From Chlorocebus sabaeus (lineage: Eukaryota > Chordata > Mammalia > Primates > Cercopithecidae): DNA of 64,000 nucleotides. Each line of letters begins with the position of its first letter. Within the stretch, counting starts at the first letter, position 1. The notes beneath the pieces are model-generated. The model saw nothing but the letters and a program-made list of their open reading frames with translations, was not told the origin of the DNA and ran no database searches. Positions 47,280 through 58,451 of the stretch are shown piece after piece. The DNA is taken from NCBI RefSeq assembly GCF_047675955.1, contig NC_132904.1:87177447-87241446 (forward strand), read 5' to 3'. Both the position numbers and the translations under genes were made by a program.

Positions 47280-48360
47280 AAAACATGTGCTTCAGAAAGA
47301 AAGCATCACTACAACTCCAGCTGAAATGTCTGTATCCAGTGCCGTGATATCATGCTTGTGTTAAGAACACAGACATGTGAAAATTCACATCTCCTTACAG
47401 GGAAACAAAAGAACAACTGTGGGAGAAAAATCAGGGAGATGCCCCTGATAATGAACCACAGCCAAAAACCTGCTGGAGACTAGTTGATCAGTATCATTTA
47501 CTTTCATATAGTCCCCACTTTGTCCACCCATCAAACAATTCACACTGAACTCCTAGGGAACCCTGAAGGAGCATTTGGCTCAAGGTGAATACATCTGTGT
47601 AGATTGCCTTGTGGGTGACTTTTATTGATTTGTCTTCCTTGCCTCCCCTCATACTGAGAACTGACAAATCACAACACCACTTTGGCTTTGACAGACAGAC
47701 AAGTCTAAATGGGAGTTTTCTTTAAAAAAAGAAAAGAGGAGAGTGGCACTACCTTGAGAACAGGTTCAACAAAGCAGTAAAGAGACAAAAGGAGAGTGGG
47801 GGTGGTGGTGTTCCTCTGACTCGGGAGTCATTGGTATGTGTGGGGGTCATTATAAGCTTACATGCTCATTATACAATTGTTAACATGTGAAATCAGCTGT
47901 GTTTTGATGAATAACATATGCTACCAGGGAATTCAAAGTCTCAAGAAGGAAAGTAATTCCTGCCAGCTGCATAGCATTAGTGCTTACTCTTTGGAATAGC
48001 ACCAATATGCTCTTTTCCATTTGCATCAAAATACACAAAGAGAAGGGCAGTTGTTTCCAAGAGCCAAAATTGGCATTTTGGTGATCTTGGCTCAAGGTCA
48101 TAAGAGAGCCATTTTGGTAGCCTCCTTGTCTATCAGTAATTGCCAAGGCCTCCCAATATACTTGCGATACAGAGCCAAATAGGGCAACAAGCTAGTTGTC
48201 TGGTCAGAAGGAAAGGGAACATTCCTATGCTGTTTCTTTTATGTTTTATTTTTTTCCATAGTGGTGCAGAGCAACTTGGAACACTAGAGGGAGTTCTGAT
48301 TTTGTTCAAAGTCCTGTTCTCATTTTTAAATTAAGTCATTGCATATTTTTTAAAGTCAAC
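47280..48360. other. unassigned stretch
   Basis: Locally G-rich at 47793-47850 but without four G-runs in quadruplex spacing. No gene or named repeat recognised. Confidence 0.5.
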
Positions 48361-48395
48361 TTTATTTCATTTTATTTGTATTCGTTTATTTATTA

Positions 48396-48514
48396 CAGAG
48401 ATGGGGCTCATGCTACATTGCCCAGGCAGGTCTCAAACTCTTGTCCTCAAGCGCTTCTCCCACCTTAGCCTTCCAAAGTGTTGGGATTACAGGTGTGAGC
48501 CACCATGCCCAGCC
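48396..48514 (-). mobile_element. Alu left monomer (FLAM/AluJ-like), antisense
   Basis: 'cagagatggggctcatgctacattgcccagg', 'ctcaagcgcttctcccacc', to 'caccatgcccagcc', with a T-rich tail at 48361-48395. Only one arm, with divergence fitting a free left Alu monomer or a truncated AluJ. Confidence 0.82.
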
Positions 48515-50067
48515 TCTACTTACCTTACATGACACAACGTTTTTCATTGCAGGTTACTAATTCTTAGGGAAATTGATTTTTTTCCATTGAGAAAATGAGT
48601 AAAGCTTTCACTTTCATTTTGTGGAATAAGTCAAAGTACAGACTTCAAGCTTTAAAAACACTGATTGAGATGGATGTATATTGAGCCCTTTTGTCTACTC
48701 AGCTTGGAACATTCTCAGCCTCTTGATATATACAATTATTCCAAGTTCAATGTACATATGTGTGTGCATGTATACATATGTATATATATGAATAATAAGT
48801 CTATACCAAGTACTTGAATTCTTTCATATTTCCAGGATTGGAATAGCAAGTGAAAAGGTTGGAAATATGCCAGAAGTCTAGAACTGTTATTTCATCCAGA
48901 AAAGAAAACATGAATTATATGCTTTTCTTTCTAAAGGTGTTGAGCGAAACCACGTTGTGAATTATCTAAGTAATAGTAATCCCACAAAAATGAGTTTAAT
49001 TGTTTAAATAGCATTTTACTTAGCTCTTTGTTATGCATATACACATATGGAAATGTAAGCTGGGTTTTGATAGCATACCGTGAAGTCCAAACTTGTTTTA
49101 ATTGACTAATGGCCAATAATGGATGAGTAAAAAGGACAGACATTCTTAAATAACATGTTAGTACTGTTATATGTTTATTTGCCCTAACTAAACAATTTCA
49201 AGGGAAGCATCTTTATGGGGGGGGGAAAAAAAAAGCTATAGTATTTTTTTCAGTTTATACTCATCTTTAAAATACAGTTATTAATTGCTTTCAATTATTT
49301 TCATTTATTTTAGTTCTAGAACAGACATGGAACTCTGAATGTTAAGATTTAGTTTTGTTCTGTATGAATTTAGAGTATATAAGTTTTAGTCCGCAAATGC
49401 AAACATGCAAGAAATGTCATATTATTTTATGTTAATTAAATTGAATCTAACTCCAAGCCCTAGTTCTAGATAATAAGAAATTCCAACACAATTATTATTA
49501 CAACCATTCCCTTACCACAAGCTGTGTGAAAGATTCTGTGGTGTTTGGTATACAACTCCACAGAAGTCGTATTTACTCCACGTAGGAGTAAAACACTTGA
49601 CATAAAACATTTGGGAAGCTCTCTGGTCTCAGACCCACACTGTTCTGATAAGATGTCAATTGCATGCAGCTCTATGATCTGTTGAAATAAGAGAGCTCTG
49701 TATTTTTCTGTGGTTGAAGAATATTTTTAAGCTGTGGTACCTCCCAATTACATCTTTCAATCCCCTAGAGCTGCCACCTTTTCCTAAAGTACTGCAGATA
49801 ATTGAGTCACGTGGCCCAATCCCTTTCAAACCCAAGATCTTGCATTTATTTTACCATCTTTCAGCCTTAGGCCCATTGCAGCCACTATTTCTTCTTTAAA
49901 GTACTCATACATCTTGTTTCCCAAGAGAAACTTCTTGCCCCAGGAGCTCAGACTTTCTGAAAACTAAATCCAGGAAATAAAGTTGTCTGCAAACAACTTC
50001 AGCTTTCAGTTTTGTAACAGAAATCTTGCCTGAGTGAGGAAGAACAAAGACTTCTAGCTTCTCTCTT
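48515..50067. other. unassigned stretch
   Basis: Contains a TA/TG-rich patch (48745-48790) and a G9A9 run (49217-49234). Possible MIR trace near 48670-48730. No gene recognised. Confidence 0.5.
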
Positions 50068-50080
50068 GAAATAAGGATTG

Positions 50081-50374
50081 GGGTCAGGCACGATAGCTCA
50101 CGCCTGTAATCCCAGCACTTTGGGAGGCCGAGACAGGTGGATCACGAGGTCAGGAGTTCAAGACCAGCCTGGCCAGCATGGTGAAACCTCATCTCTAAAA
50201 ATATTGGCCAGGCAAGGTGGTGGTGGGTGCCTGTAATCTCAGCTACTTGGGAGGCTGAGGCAGAGAATTGCTTGAACCTGGGAGGCGGAGGTTGCAGTGA
50301 GTCGAGATCACGCCACTGCACTCCAGCCTGGATGACAGAGCGAGACTCTGTCACAAAAAAAGAAAAAAAGAAAA
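50081..50374 (+). mobile_element. AluS, with 12-bp target duplication
   Basis: Body from 'gggtcaggcacgatagctc' to 'gactctgtc', A-rich tail to 50374. A deletion lies in the linker region near 50200. The duplication GAAATAAGGATT is perfect at 50068-50079 and 50375-50386. Confidence 0.94.
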
Positions 50375-50386
50375 GAAATAAGGATT

Positions 50387-51219
50387 AGAAGAATATTTTT
50401 AAAATAATATGCAAATTAACATCTTAATATATGACCCTGCCACATCTGTCTTTGTGTTTTCTGAAATTTCCACAATAAACATGCATTATTTTCTTAATTA
50501 GGAAAATATTTTTATGAAGTATACTTACATTCAAATTATTGTAACTAGATGTGTTTAAGCAAATAATGTAATGAAAAGGATTTTTTTTTTTCCAGAGGAG
50601 GGACTAATGAACTACATGATCTTTGCACTTTTTAAATCCTGCATGATGCTGTTTTCCAATCCCACTAAGTTTTAATAATATTAGTTGCTTATATATTATT
50701 AGAAATAGGCAATCATTTGTATCTCATTTTGTAAAAGTTTCAAGTCTTAAAAGCATATAAAATTTTTTCATTTTTTTAAGTATCAAATTTGATTTCCACC
50801 TGTCAGGATACTTTTGAAATAAAAGCGACCAATCAGCATTCTAACATCCAGGTGTCTAGTAAAAGTAGGAGTTCATTTGCAGTTCTTGAAGTTGCCTCTA
50901 ATCTTTAATGGCCGGTATGGCTAAAACACCAACCATGCAGAGATGTGTGCCATAATTCCTTAAGATACAAATAACCACCCTGATTCTGGGGTGCAAATCC
51001 AAATTTCCCCAGGTTGAATGGGATGATCATTAGATATGTTTCTCCATCCAAATTTATATTTAATAGATGGGTCAAGGAGAACATATTTTTCTGGTTTACT
51101 AATGGATTTGTTGAATTGGTTACCACCTCTTCTTATCACTAATAACTCAGCCAATTTTTGGAGCAATGAAATGCCAACAAAAAGAGACCCTTTTGATGCA
51201 AATTATAAGTTTCCAGATG
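50387..51219. other. unassigned stretch
   Basis: Overlapping minus frames (50905-51126, 50960-51166) and a plus frame (51036-51242) are of similar length, none with a recognisable domain. No named repeat. Confidence 0.5.
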
Positions 51220-51562
51220 CAGTTGGTCCTCCATCTCTATAGATACCACATCTATGGATTCAACCCACTGTGGATTAAAAATATTTTAAAGAATTTTGTC
51301 TCCACTGAACATGTGCAGACTTTTTTTGGTCGTTATTCACTAAACAATACAGAAGAACTATTGAGGTAGCATTTACATTTTGTTAAGTATTATAAGCAAT
51401 CTAGAGATGATTCAGAGATTTTAAGTATATGATTTAAAGAGGATGGGCGTAGCTTATATGTAAATACTACACCATTTTATATCAAGGACGTGAACATTCA
51501 TGGATTTTGGTATCCATGGGAGGTCCTGAAACCAATCCCCCTTGAATATTGAGGAACAACTA
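51220..51562 (+). mobile_element. MER2 (Tigger-related) DNA transposon
   Basis: Both terminal repeats are recognisable: 'cagttggtcctccatctct' and the reverse at 'aatattgaggaacaacta'. The interior includes 'ctgaacatgtgcagacttttttt', 'cactaaacaatacag' and 'tactacaccattttatatca'. TA follows the right end. Non-autonomous, so no transposase. Confidence 0.9.
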
Positions 51563-51885
51563 TATAGTCCATCTCTTTTCAAGGTCTTTAATTTATTCTA
51601 AGAAGTTTGCTGACCCAGATAAGTGGAAGATTCTCATAATGTAGAAGCAGTGGCCTAACAGAGAATTGTTCAATTGTTTGAACTGAATGAGTGCCCTAGA
51701 AATAAAGCTTACTGAAACATTTGAAGAATGGGCACTTGGTGTTTCTTCTGGCTGCTAGGTTACAAGTATCTTTAAGACCAGCTTCTTTTGCATTTGAACT
51801 GTATCTGTTTTGCATTTTGACTTTTGATGTCTCTACCTTAGTTAGGTTAGAATAAAATATTGGTCACTTTTTGGTAGATCAGCAA
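51563..51885. other. unassigned stretch
   Basis: No gene or named repeat recognised between the two transposon remnants. Confidence 0.5.
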
Positions 51886-52062
51886 TATCCGAGAGAACTG
51901 TCTGTGGGGAAAGAACCGTGCTATTTTATATAGTAGCCACTACCCGCATGTGTTTAGTAGACACTTGAATTTCGGCTACTTGTGAGTGCTGGAGGGTCTG
52001 AATTTAAACTTAAATAGAAATAGCTATATGCAGCTACAATATTGGACAACACCGTGCTAGAC
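51886..52062. mobile_element. hAT-type MITE, decayed, family not named
   Basis: Inverted-end text 'agcaatatcc' and 'atattggacaacac', with central 'tagtagccactacccgcatgtg' and 'gacacttgaatttcggctac', matches a common hAT non-autonomous repeat ('agccactagccacatgtgg' type). The name is uncertain. Confidence 0.6.
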
Positions 52063-52539
52063 TCATGAAATCTCTCTTTGCAGAGGTTTAATTAAACAGT
52101 TTATTCTTTATATTTGAGATTCTATACTGATGAGGTCCGAAACTCCAAGAAGACATTCAAAAACATATTTTTTGATTGAATATGCTTACCTGACAAGGAT
52201 GAAAACTCAAAAATAGATATGTATTTCAGTCATTGGTAGCCCTTAATCATATAATTATATCTAAAGACCTGTATTGTTTCCCTGTTTCTCATGTAGGTAC
52301 AAACTGGATATTGTCTACCATTTCCCTCTCAAACAAAAGAGATTTAAGTAGAACTATGAATAGAATTCCTACCAAGTCTAAGTCAGAATTACATAGGAGG
52401 AGGCATCTAGATGACCGAAAGGCAAGACAGGGGTAGATCTATGCTCGGCTAAGACTGAATGGAAAACATCGATGGAGACAATGCCAAAATAAATGCTGCA
52501 AAGACCAGGATTGTGATACATGGACAGGAATAGTACTAC
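52063..52539. other. unassigned stretch
   Basis: No gene or named repeat recognised. Confidence 0.5.
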
Positions 52540-52640
52540 TGAGATAAAAATAATATTAGTGGTAGCAAATATTTATTTGCAGAAATTACAGTGGCAGGGC
52601 CCTGTGCTTAACATTCAAGTACTTAACATGAATAATTATA
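52540..52640 (-). mobile_element. MIR-family SINE, antisense
   Basis: 'tagcaaatatttatttgcag', 'agggccctgtgcttaacattcaagtacttaacatgaataat' is the reverse MIR front. It ends at the simple repeat. Confidence 0.6.
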
Positions 52641-52641
52641 G

Positions 52642-52643
52642 TT

Positions 52644-52696
<53 letters not shown>

Positions 52697-52700
52697 CACA
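52642..52700. repeat. (TC)n/(TCTG)n then (CA)n compound microsatellite
   Basis: Pyrimidine tract 52643-52676 followed by a CA tract 52677-52700. Confidence 0.92.
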
Positions 52701-52754
52701 AATGAAGCAAGTGCCAATAAAATCACCATTCTGTAGAGATTAAATGTCCTATGC

Positions 52755-53067
52755 CAGGGGTCTCCAGCCCCTGGTCAGTGGACCAGTACCGGTCAGTGTC
52801 CTGTTAGGAACTGGGCCACACAGCAGGAGGTGAACAGGAGACAAGTGGGCACTACCACCAGAGCGCCACGTCCTGTCAGATCAGCAGTAGCATTAGATTC
52901 TCATAGGAGTGCAAACACTATTGTGAATTGTGCATGGGAAAGATCGAGGTTAAGCCCTCCTTATGAGAATCTAACTAATACCTGATAATCTCAGGTGGAA
53001 CAGTTTCATCCCAAAACCATCCCCTCACCCACCTGACCCCCTGTGCCGAAAGGGTTGCGGACTGCTG
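52755..53067 (+). mobile_element. MER1B hAT-Charlie DNA transposon
   Basis: 313 bp with both ends: 'caggggtctccagcccctgg' and 'gggttgcggactgctg'. The interior 'cattagattctcatagga' and its inverted partner 'ccttatgagaatctaa' form the long internal palindrome. Flanks TCCTATGC (52747-52754) and TCCTACAC (53068-53075) match at 6 of 8 positions, as expected for an old hAT target duplication. Confidence 0.9.
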
Positions 53068-53075
53068 TCCTACAC

Positions 53076-56000
53076 TATTCAATGAATAGACAAAAAACAG
53101 ACTGGATAGAGGTGGGATTAAGGGAGCTACAGTAATAAATGGAAGGTGTGTTAAAAACCATCAGCAAATGAGCACAGAGAGATTTGAAGTAAAAACCAGA
53201 GTAGTAGGTGTAGCAAAGGAACGCCCTATTGATGCAAGTCATAATTTCAGAGTGTACCAGCAACTCCATCTTGACAAGATATCCAATGAAAAAGAGAGTT
53301 CTTCTGGTACCAGCCAATCCAAAAGGAGGTACTCTGTCAATTTCTACAACCCCCAAACTTCCTTCTATACCAGGAAGACAGTCTTGACTTACCAAGGCTT
53401 TATATGAAGTATTACTGACTGTTTAAACCAGCTACTCAGTTTGTTCAGAAAAGTAGTGGAAGAGCTGTCATTTGAATCATTAGTTTGTAAGTTGCCTTGA
53501 GATGATCTAATATTTAACTTTTTAAAAACTAATGTGTGTTTAAAGGTTTAATGCCAGTTAAATTAATTCTCTTTTTACTAACTCTGTCCTTAATATATTA
53601 TATAACAACCAGATAGTCTATTAACGTCAAATGAAAGAATTGGAAACAAATATTTTAAGAGAAAAATCACCAAAGCAAGTTTTGATCGGCAGTTATATAA
53701 TCTGAAGCAGTGATTATTAAAATGCAGTGGGGCTGGCAGAGCAAGGCAGAGGAGATGTTACTTCCCTCCTATCTCCCCAACATACATGTACAGATTTTGT
53801 TACACCTTCCCTTGACAACCCTGAATTAAGAATTGTCAGAAAACCACTAACAGGGTACTTCGTGCTTATCGGGAATTCCAAAGATTTGAATTCCTCCTTT
53901 CCTCAGTCTATGGAAATGTGTATTCTGTAATATCTCCAATCACTGGTATGTCAAAGTACCCTGATTTCAGTGCTTATTTTTAAAATAAATATGTAAAAAA
54001 CAAAAGAAAAAAACCTTCTAGTTCAGATTCAGAACTCTTGAAAACAGGTTATTTTGAAAGAGAACTCTGTGGGTGGCTTTAAGTTCTTATTTTTGCACTC
54101 AACACAGCTGTCACTCGTAACAAAATTAAAGAGAGTAAAGTCCTGCTGTAGTTTGCTATTTAGTTCACAGTCAGGAGGCAGCTTTTCACAGTGTATTCCC
54201 CAGTGACTTGTCTAATCTAGTTTAAAATGACTGAAATGTTAAAGGTAGAACACTTTTACTAAGAAGCTATTAAATAACCTAAAATAACTTAATTGTTCCA
54301 ATAATATCACCAGATTCATCATTTGATGCAAAGAAAGGGTGTATATTTAGTTTGTAAATGTACTTTTAAAAAGCATATAGTACTTTGGTAATCCCAAGAG
54401 TCAACACAGAAATTATTACTCTAGGTGAAATAGAACTAATTTGGGGAGTTAGCATTAGAAATTTAAAAAAAAAAAAAAAACACACACTTAAGACAGAAAA
54501 TGTTTTGACAATGAGAAGAGACAATTCTTATCATAGGAAGAATTACTGGCTGCTTAATTCCAGCCTTCATATTTGTTTAATGCCAGTCTTCACAGTCTTC
54601 GTAGACTAGTTATACATTAGCAAGGGTGACTCCAGACAAAATTTCTAAGCAGATGAAGGTATTCTCCACAAAGATTCTTTAATTTTCTCTTCTTTATCCT
54701 CTTCCTTCTGTTGACCCAGTGATTTCTTCTACAACTGTGCCACATGTAACACCACGTTTGTAAACCCTACCGCATGTCAGAATCCCTTGGATTCCAGAAA
54801 TTTATTGCTTTTTCTTCTACAGCCCTTTTCCCTGATTCTTTAAATCTCAGCTCTCCCTTTAGTCACACCATCAGATATTTGCTCCCTATCAGATGACTAA
54901 TGAGTAATCTCATAAACAAATTAATGTTTTAAATAAAATTAATCTCTACATATATGTTTTCTCCCTTTTATAAGATATCCACAATTTAACAAGCTCTTTA
55001 TGATAAAAGGGATTGGTAATACAATGTCAGTACAGCAGATTCCACCAGGAAAATGTATAATATTATAATAATTCACTTGAAAATGTTTTAAATCAAAATA
55101 TTTTACCCATGAAATCAATTTTATAAATTTTAGTTAGGTGACCAGTTTGCTTATATAAGCCTAATTAACCATTAGTACTTGTGTGTATCATTATATTGTG
55201 TTCCTTTGTTGCCAAGAGAAGACATTTTCACTTTCAAATGAGATTCCATGAGTACTGAAGTGAGCAAGTGAATCATTTTCTCAGCTTATGATCTAGTCTT
55301 GAGAAGAGAACCTATCTTATGCAAGGAAAACTTTTATGACTTCTCCACGTTTGTGGTTATATTATTAAGAAGAGTGGTAAGGGAATTTTAGTGCCAAATG
55401 AGATAAAATGGACTGGGGTAGAAGGTGGCGAAAAGGTATTGTAGTTGAGAGAATGGTGAAGCACCAGTTCTAATGAATATACATAATATAATAATAATAA
55501 TGAGGTTTCTGTTTATATAGTGTTTGAAAATTTTACAGTGTTCATTCTGTCCACCCAGAGAATGGAAATCTAAATTTATCCTCAACTAAATATTTTCTGC
55601 ATGTTCCAATTTCAAATAGTTGCCCAGGTGCCACTTATATATAAAGTAGGTTAATAGTTTCCATATGCACTTCTGCTTTTACAAATAACATGAGACAGAC
55701 TAAAACACCTTTCTCTCTCTCTCATACCCTCACTCTTTCTCTCTACCTTTCTTCTCTCTCTTTTTCTCTCCTCTCTCTTTTTTTTCCCCTATGATCAGCT
55801 TTATTTGGCTTATTCTGCACAAAAGCAGGCTGACGTAATTTGAAATTAAGGTCTAAAATTTGATGACTATTCTAAATGAAACAAGTTTTAATTTCTTAAA
55901 TGATACAATATACTTTAGAAAGTTGATTATAGACTTTTAAATAAACACATGCTTCTTAAGGATGAATGTCTTTCTCTTTTATTTATATTTTGTCTTTGAA

Positions 56001-56616
56001 TTATACAAATGTAGAAAAGTGTAAATTTTGGTCGGTAATATATGGAATTTGCTTTGTACTATATATTTTCTTTGGATTGGCTTATTAAACTATTAAAATG
56101 AAAAAATGTGTAGACAAAATACAGTTGAAAATGGTTATTCTAAATAGTTTAGTTTAGAGTTGCCCTGATGCTTTTAGTGGTTATTGTCAGTAAAGAGACT
56201 CTCCTACTGTTAAAACTTTATGAATTATTGATGCTTTTATTAGTTGAAAAATTCTAATTGGCTACATAAAAAGTAAATAACATTGTCCTAGTGAATGTGT
56301 CAGTCTAGAGATAGGCATCTGAGAGAGGCTTATCTATGAATAAAGTTATCAAGAGTGATGTGGGAGCCCTTCATTTAACATGATACAAGGTAACATATAC
56401 CAAATTAAGATGCAAATTACTTTCTTTAAATGATTAGTTAGTTAGTAATAATTACAGGCTATGAAACCTGTAACAGTGTTTTCAGTTAGCAACATTTTGC
56501 TAGAGATTTTGATTTATAGAGTTCAGAAGTCTCATTTACAGTAGTTCACATTCCCTGCTTATTTTATGTATGGCTTTTCCAACTCATTACAGACAGACAA
56601 TACAGAAGAAATAAGG
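53076..56616. other. long unassigned stretch
   Basis: 3.5 kb without a recognisable repeat family. Holds an A17 run with CA at 54464-54486 and a CT-rich block at 55710-55792. Frames of 60-106 codons (such as 53075-53395 minus, 53168-53407 plus) overlap on opposite strands and show no motif. Confidence 0.5.
55710..55792. repeat. CT-rich low-complexity block
   Basis: Imperfect (CT)n with T-runs. Not tied to a transposon tail that I can see. Confidence 0.85.
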
Positions 56617-57086
56617 GCATCATTTAATTTTTAAAATATTTCTTCTTAACAGTGCTTTAGCTGCATCCCAGACATTCTGGTACACTGTATCTTTGTTCTC
56701 ATTAGTTTCAAATAACTTCTTGATTTTTGCCTTAGTTTCATTATTTACCCAAGAGTCATTCAGGAGTAGATTGTTCAAATTCCATGTAGTTGAATGGTTT
56801 TGACTAAATTTCTTAATCTTGGGTTCTAATTTGATTGTGTAGTGGACCAAGAGACTCTTATGATTTCAGTTCTTTTGCATTTACTGTGGAGTGTTTTACT
56901 TTCAATTATATGATCAATTTTAGAATAAGTGCCGTATGGTGATGAGAAGAATGTATATACTGTTGTTTTGGGGTGGAGAGTTCTGTAGATATCTATCAGG
57001 TCCACTTGATCCACAGCTGAGCTCAAGTCCTGAATGTCTTTGTTAGTTTTCTGTCTTGATGATATGTTTGATATCTTTAGTGGGGA
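56617..57086 (-). mobile_element. L1, inverted 5' segment (endonuclease part of ORF2)
   Basis: Minus-strand frames 56620-56850 and 56826-57203 read L1 ORF2 endonuclease text (VDQVDLIDIYRTLHPKTTVY, STTWNLNNLLLND). Orientation switches at about 57086, where the plus-strand reverse-transcriptase part begins ('aacatacctcaaaataataag'). This is a 5' inversion of one L1 insertion. Confidence 0.88.
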
Positions 57087-58197
57087 ACATACCTCAAAAT
57101 AATAAGAGCCATATATGACAAACCCACAGCCAATATCATACTGACTAGGCAAAAGCTGGAAACATTCCCCTTGAAAACCAGCATTAGACAAGGTTGCCCT
57201 CACTCAGCAATCCCACTCAATGTAGTATCGGAAGTCTGGCCATGACAATTGGGCAGGAGAAAGAAAGAAAGAGCATTCAAATAGGAAGAGAAGAAGTCAA
57301 ACTATCTTTGTTTGCAGATAACATGATGTTATATCTAGAAAACCACATTGTCTCAGCCTGAAAGTTTCTTAAACCAATAAGCAACTTCAGCAACATCTCA
57401 GGATACAAAATCAATGTGCAAAAATTGCTAGCATTCCTATAAACCAAAAACAGGCAAACCAAGAACCAAATCAGGAACACAATCCCATTCACAATTGCCA
57501 CAAAACATCCCTAGAAATACAGCTAACAAGAAATGTGAAGGACCTCTTCAAGGAGAACTACAAACCACTGCTCAAATCATAGATGACACACACAAATGGA
57601 AAAACATTCCATGCCCATAGGTAGGCAGAATCAACTTCATTAAAATGGCTATACAACTCAAAGCAATTTATAGGTTCAATGCAATTTCCATTAAACTAGC
57701 ATTGAAATTCTTCACAGAATTAAAAAAAAAAACTATTATAAAATTTATGTGAAACCAATAAAAGAGCACGAATAGTCAAGGCAATTGTAAGCAAAAAAAA
57801 AAAAAAAAAAAAAAAGAAAGCTGGAGACTTCATGCTACCCAACTTCAAACTATACTACAAGGCTACCTACAGTAACTAAAACAGCATGGTACTGGTACAA
57901 AACCATACACATAGACCAGTGAAAAAGAATAGAAAACCCAGAAAAATAAGACCACACAGCTACAACCATTTGATCTTTGACAAATGTGACAAAGTAAATA
58001 AATAAATAAATAAATAGAAACAAGCAATGGGGAAAGTATTCCCTATTAATAAATGGTGCTGGGAGAACTGGCTAGCCATATGAAGAAAATTGAAAATGTA
58101 CCCCTTCCTTACACCATATACAAAAATCAACTAAAAAATTGTTTAGAGACTTAAATGTAAGACCCAAAAGTATAATAACCTTAGAAGAAAACCTAGG

Positions 58198-58220
58198 TGC
58201 TCTCTCTCTCTCTCTCGCTT

Positions 58221-58290
<70 letters not shown>

Positions 58291-58451
58291 TCGCTTGCTC
58301 ACTCTCACTCTCACTCTCACTATTTCTCTCTCTTTGAGGCATTTGTTTGGGAAAAAATGTAGAGATGCCCAAGAACCTGGGATAATTCTTTACTTTTTTT
58401 GAAATAAAGGAAAGGAAATTCAGACTCCAAAAAAAAAAAAAAAAAAAAAGA
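58198..58451 (+). pseudogene. polyadenylated retrocopy of a non-Alu RNA (3' end), in L1
   Basis: A 254-bp insertion in the L1 with the marks of L1-driven retroposition: a perfect 15-bp duplication AGAAGAAAACCTAGG (58183-58197 and 58452-58466), an L1-endonuclease-like TT/AG cut context, a long A-tail (58429-58449), and an AATAAA signal at 58403-58408 about 20 bases before the A-tail. The body is a pyrimidine tract (58200-58335) followed by 93 bases of unique-looking sequence. It is not Alu, SVA or L1. I do not recognise the source gene. Coding potential is nil; it looks like a 3' UTR end. Confidence 0.72.
58200..58335. repeat. (TC)n-rich tract
   Basis: About 135 bases of CTCTCT with TTTC and CACT variants. 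It forms the 5' part of the retrocopy and may have expanded after insertion. The 82- and 87-codon frames over it are low-complexity artefacts. Confidence 0.93.

Noticed and set aside
47793..47850. Possible G-quadruplex
   Set aside because: G-runs are too few and too far apart for four runs of three or more in canonical spacing.
50905..51242. Overlapping frames on both strands next to MER2, suspected processed pseudogene
   Set aside because: No protein similarity that I recognise, no A-tail and no flanking duplication.
54464..54486. A17 run suspected as a retrocopy tail
   Set aside because: No recognisable body, no AATAAA at the right distance upstream and no flanking duplication.
58072..58402. 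Arg/Glu-repeat and Ser/Leu-repeat frames on opposite strands
   Set aside because: Low-complexity translation of the (TC)n tract inside the retrocopy.
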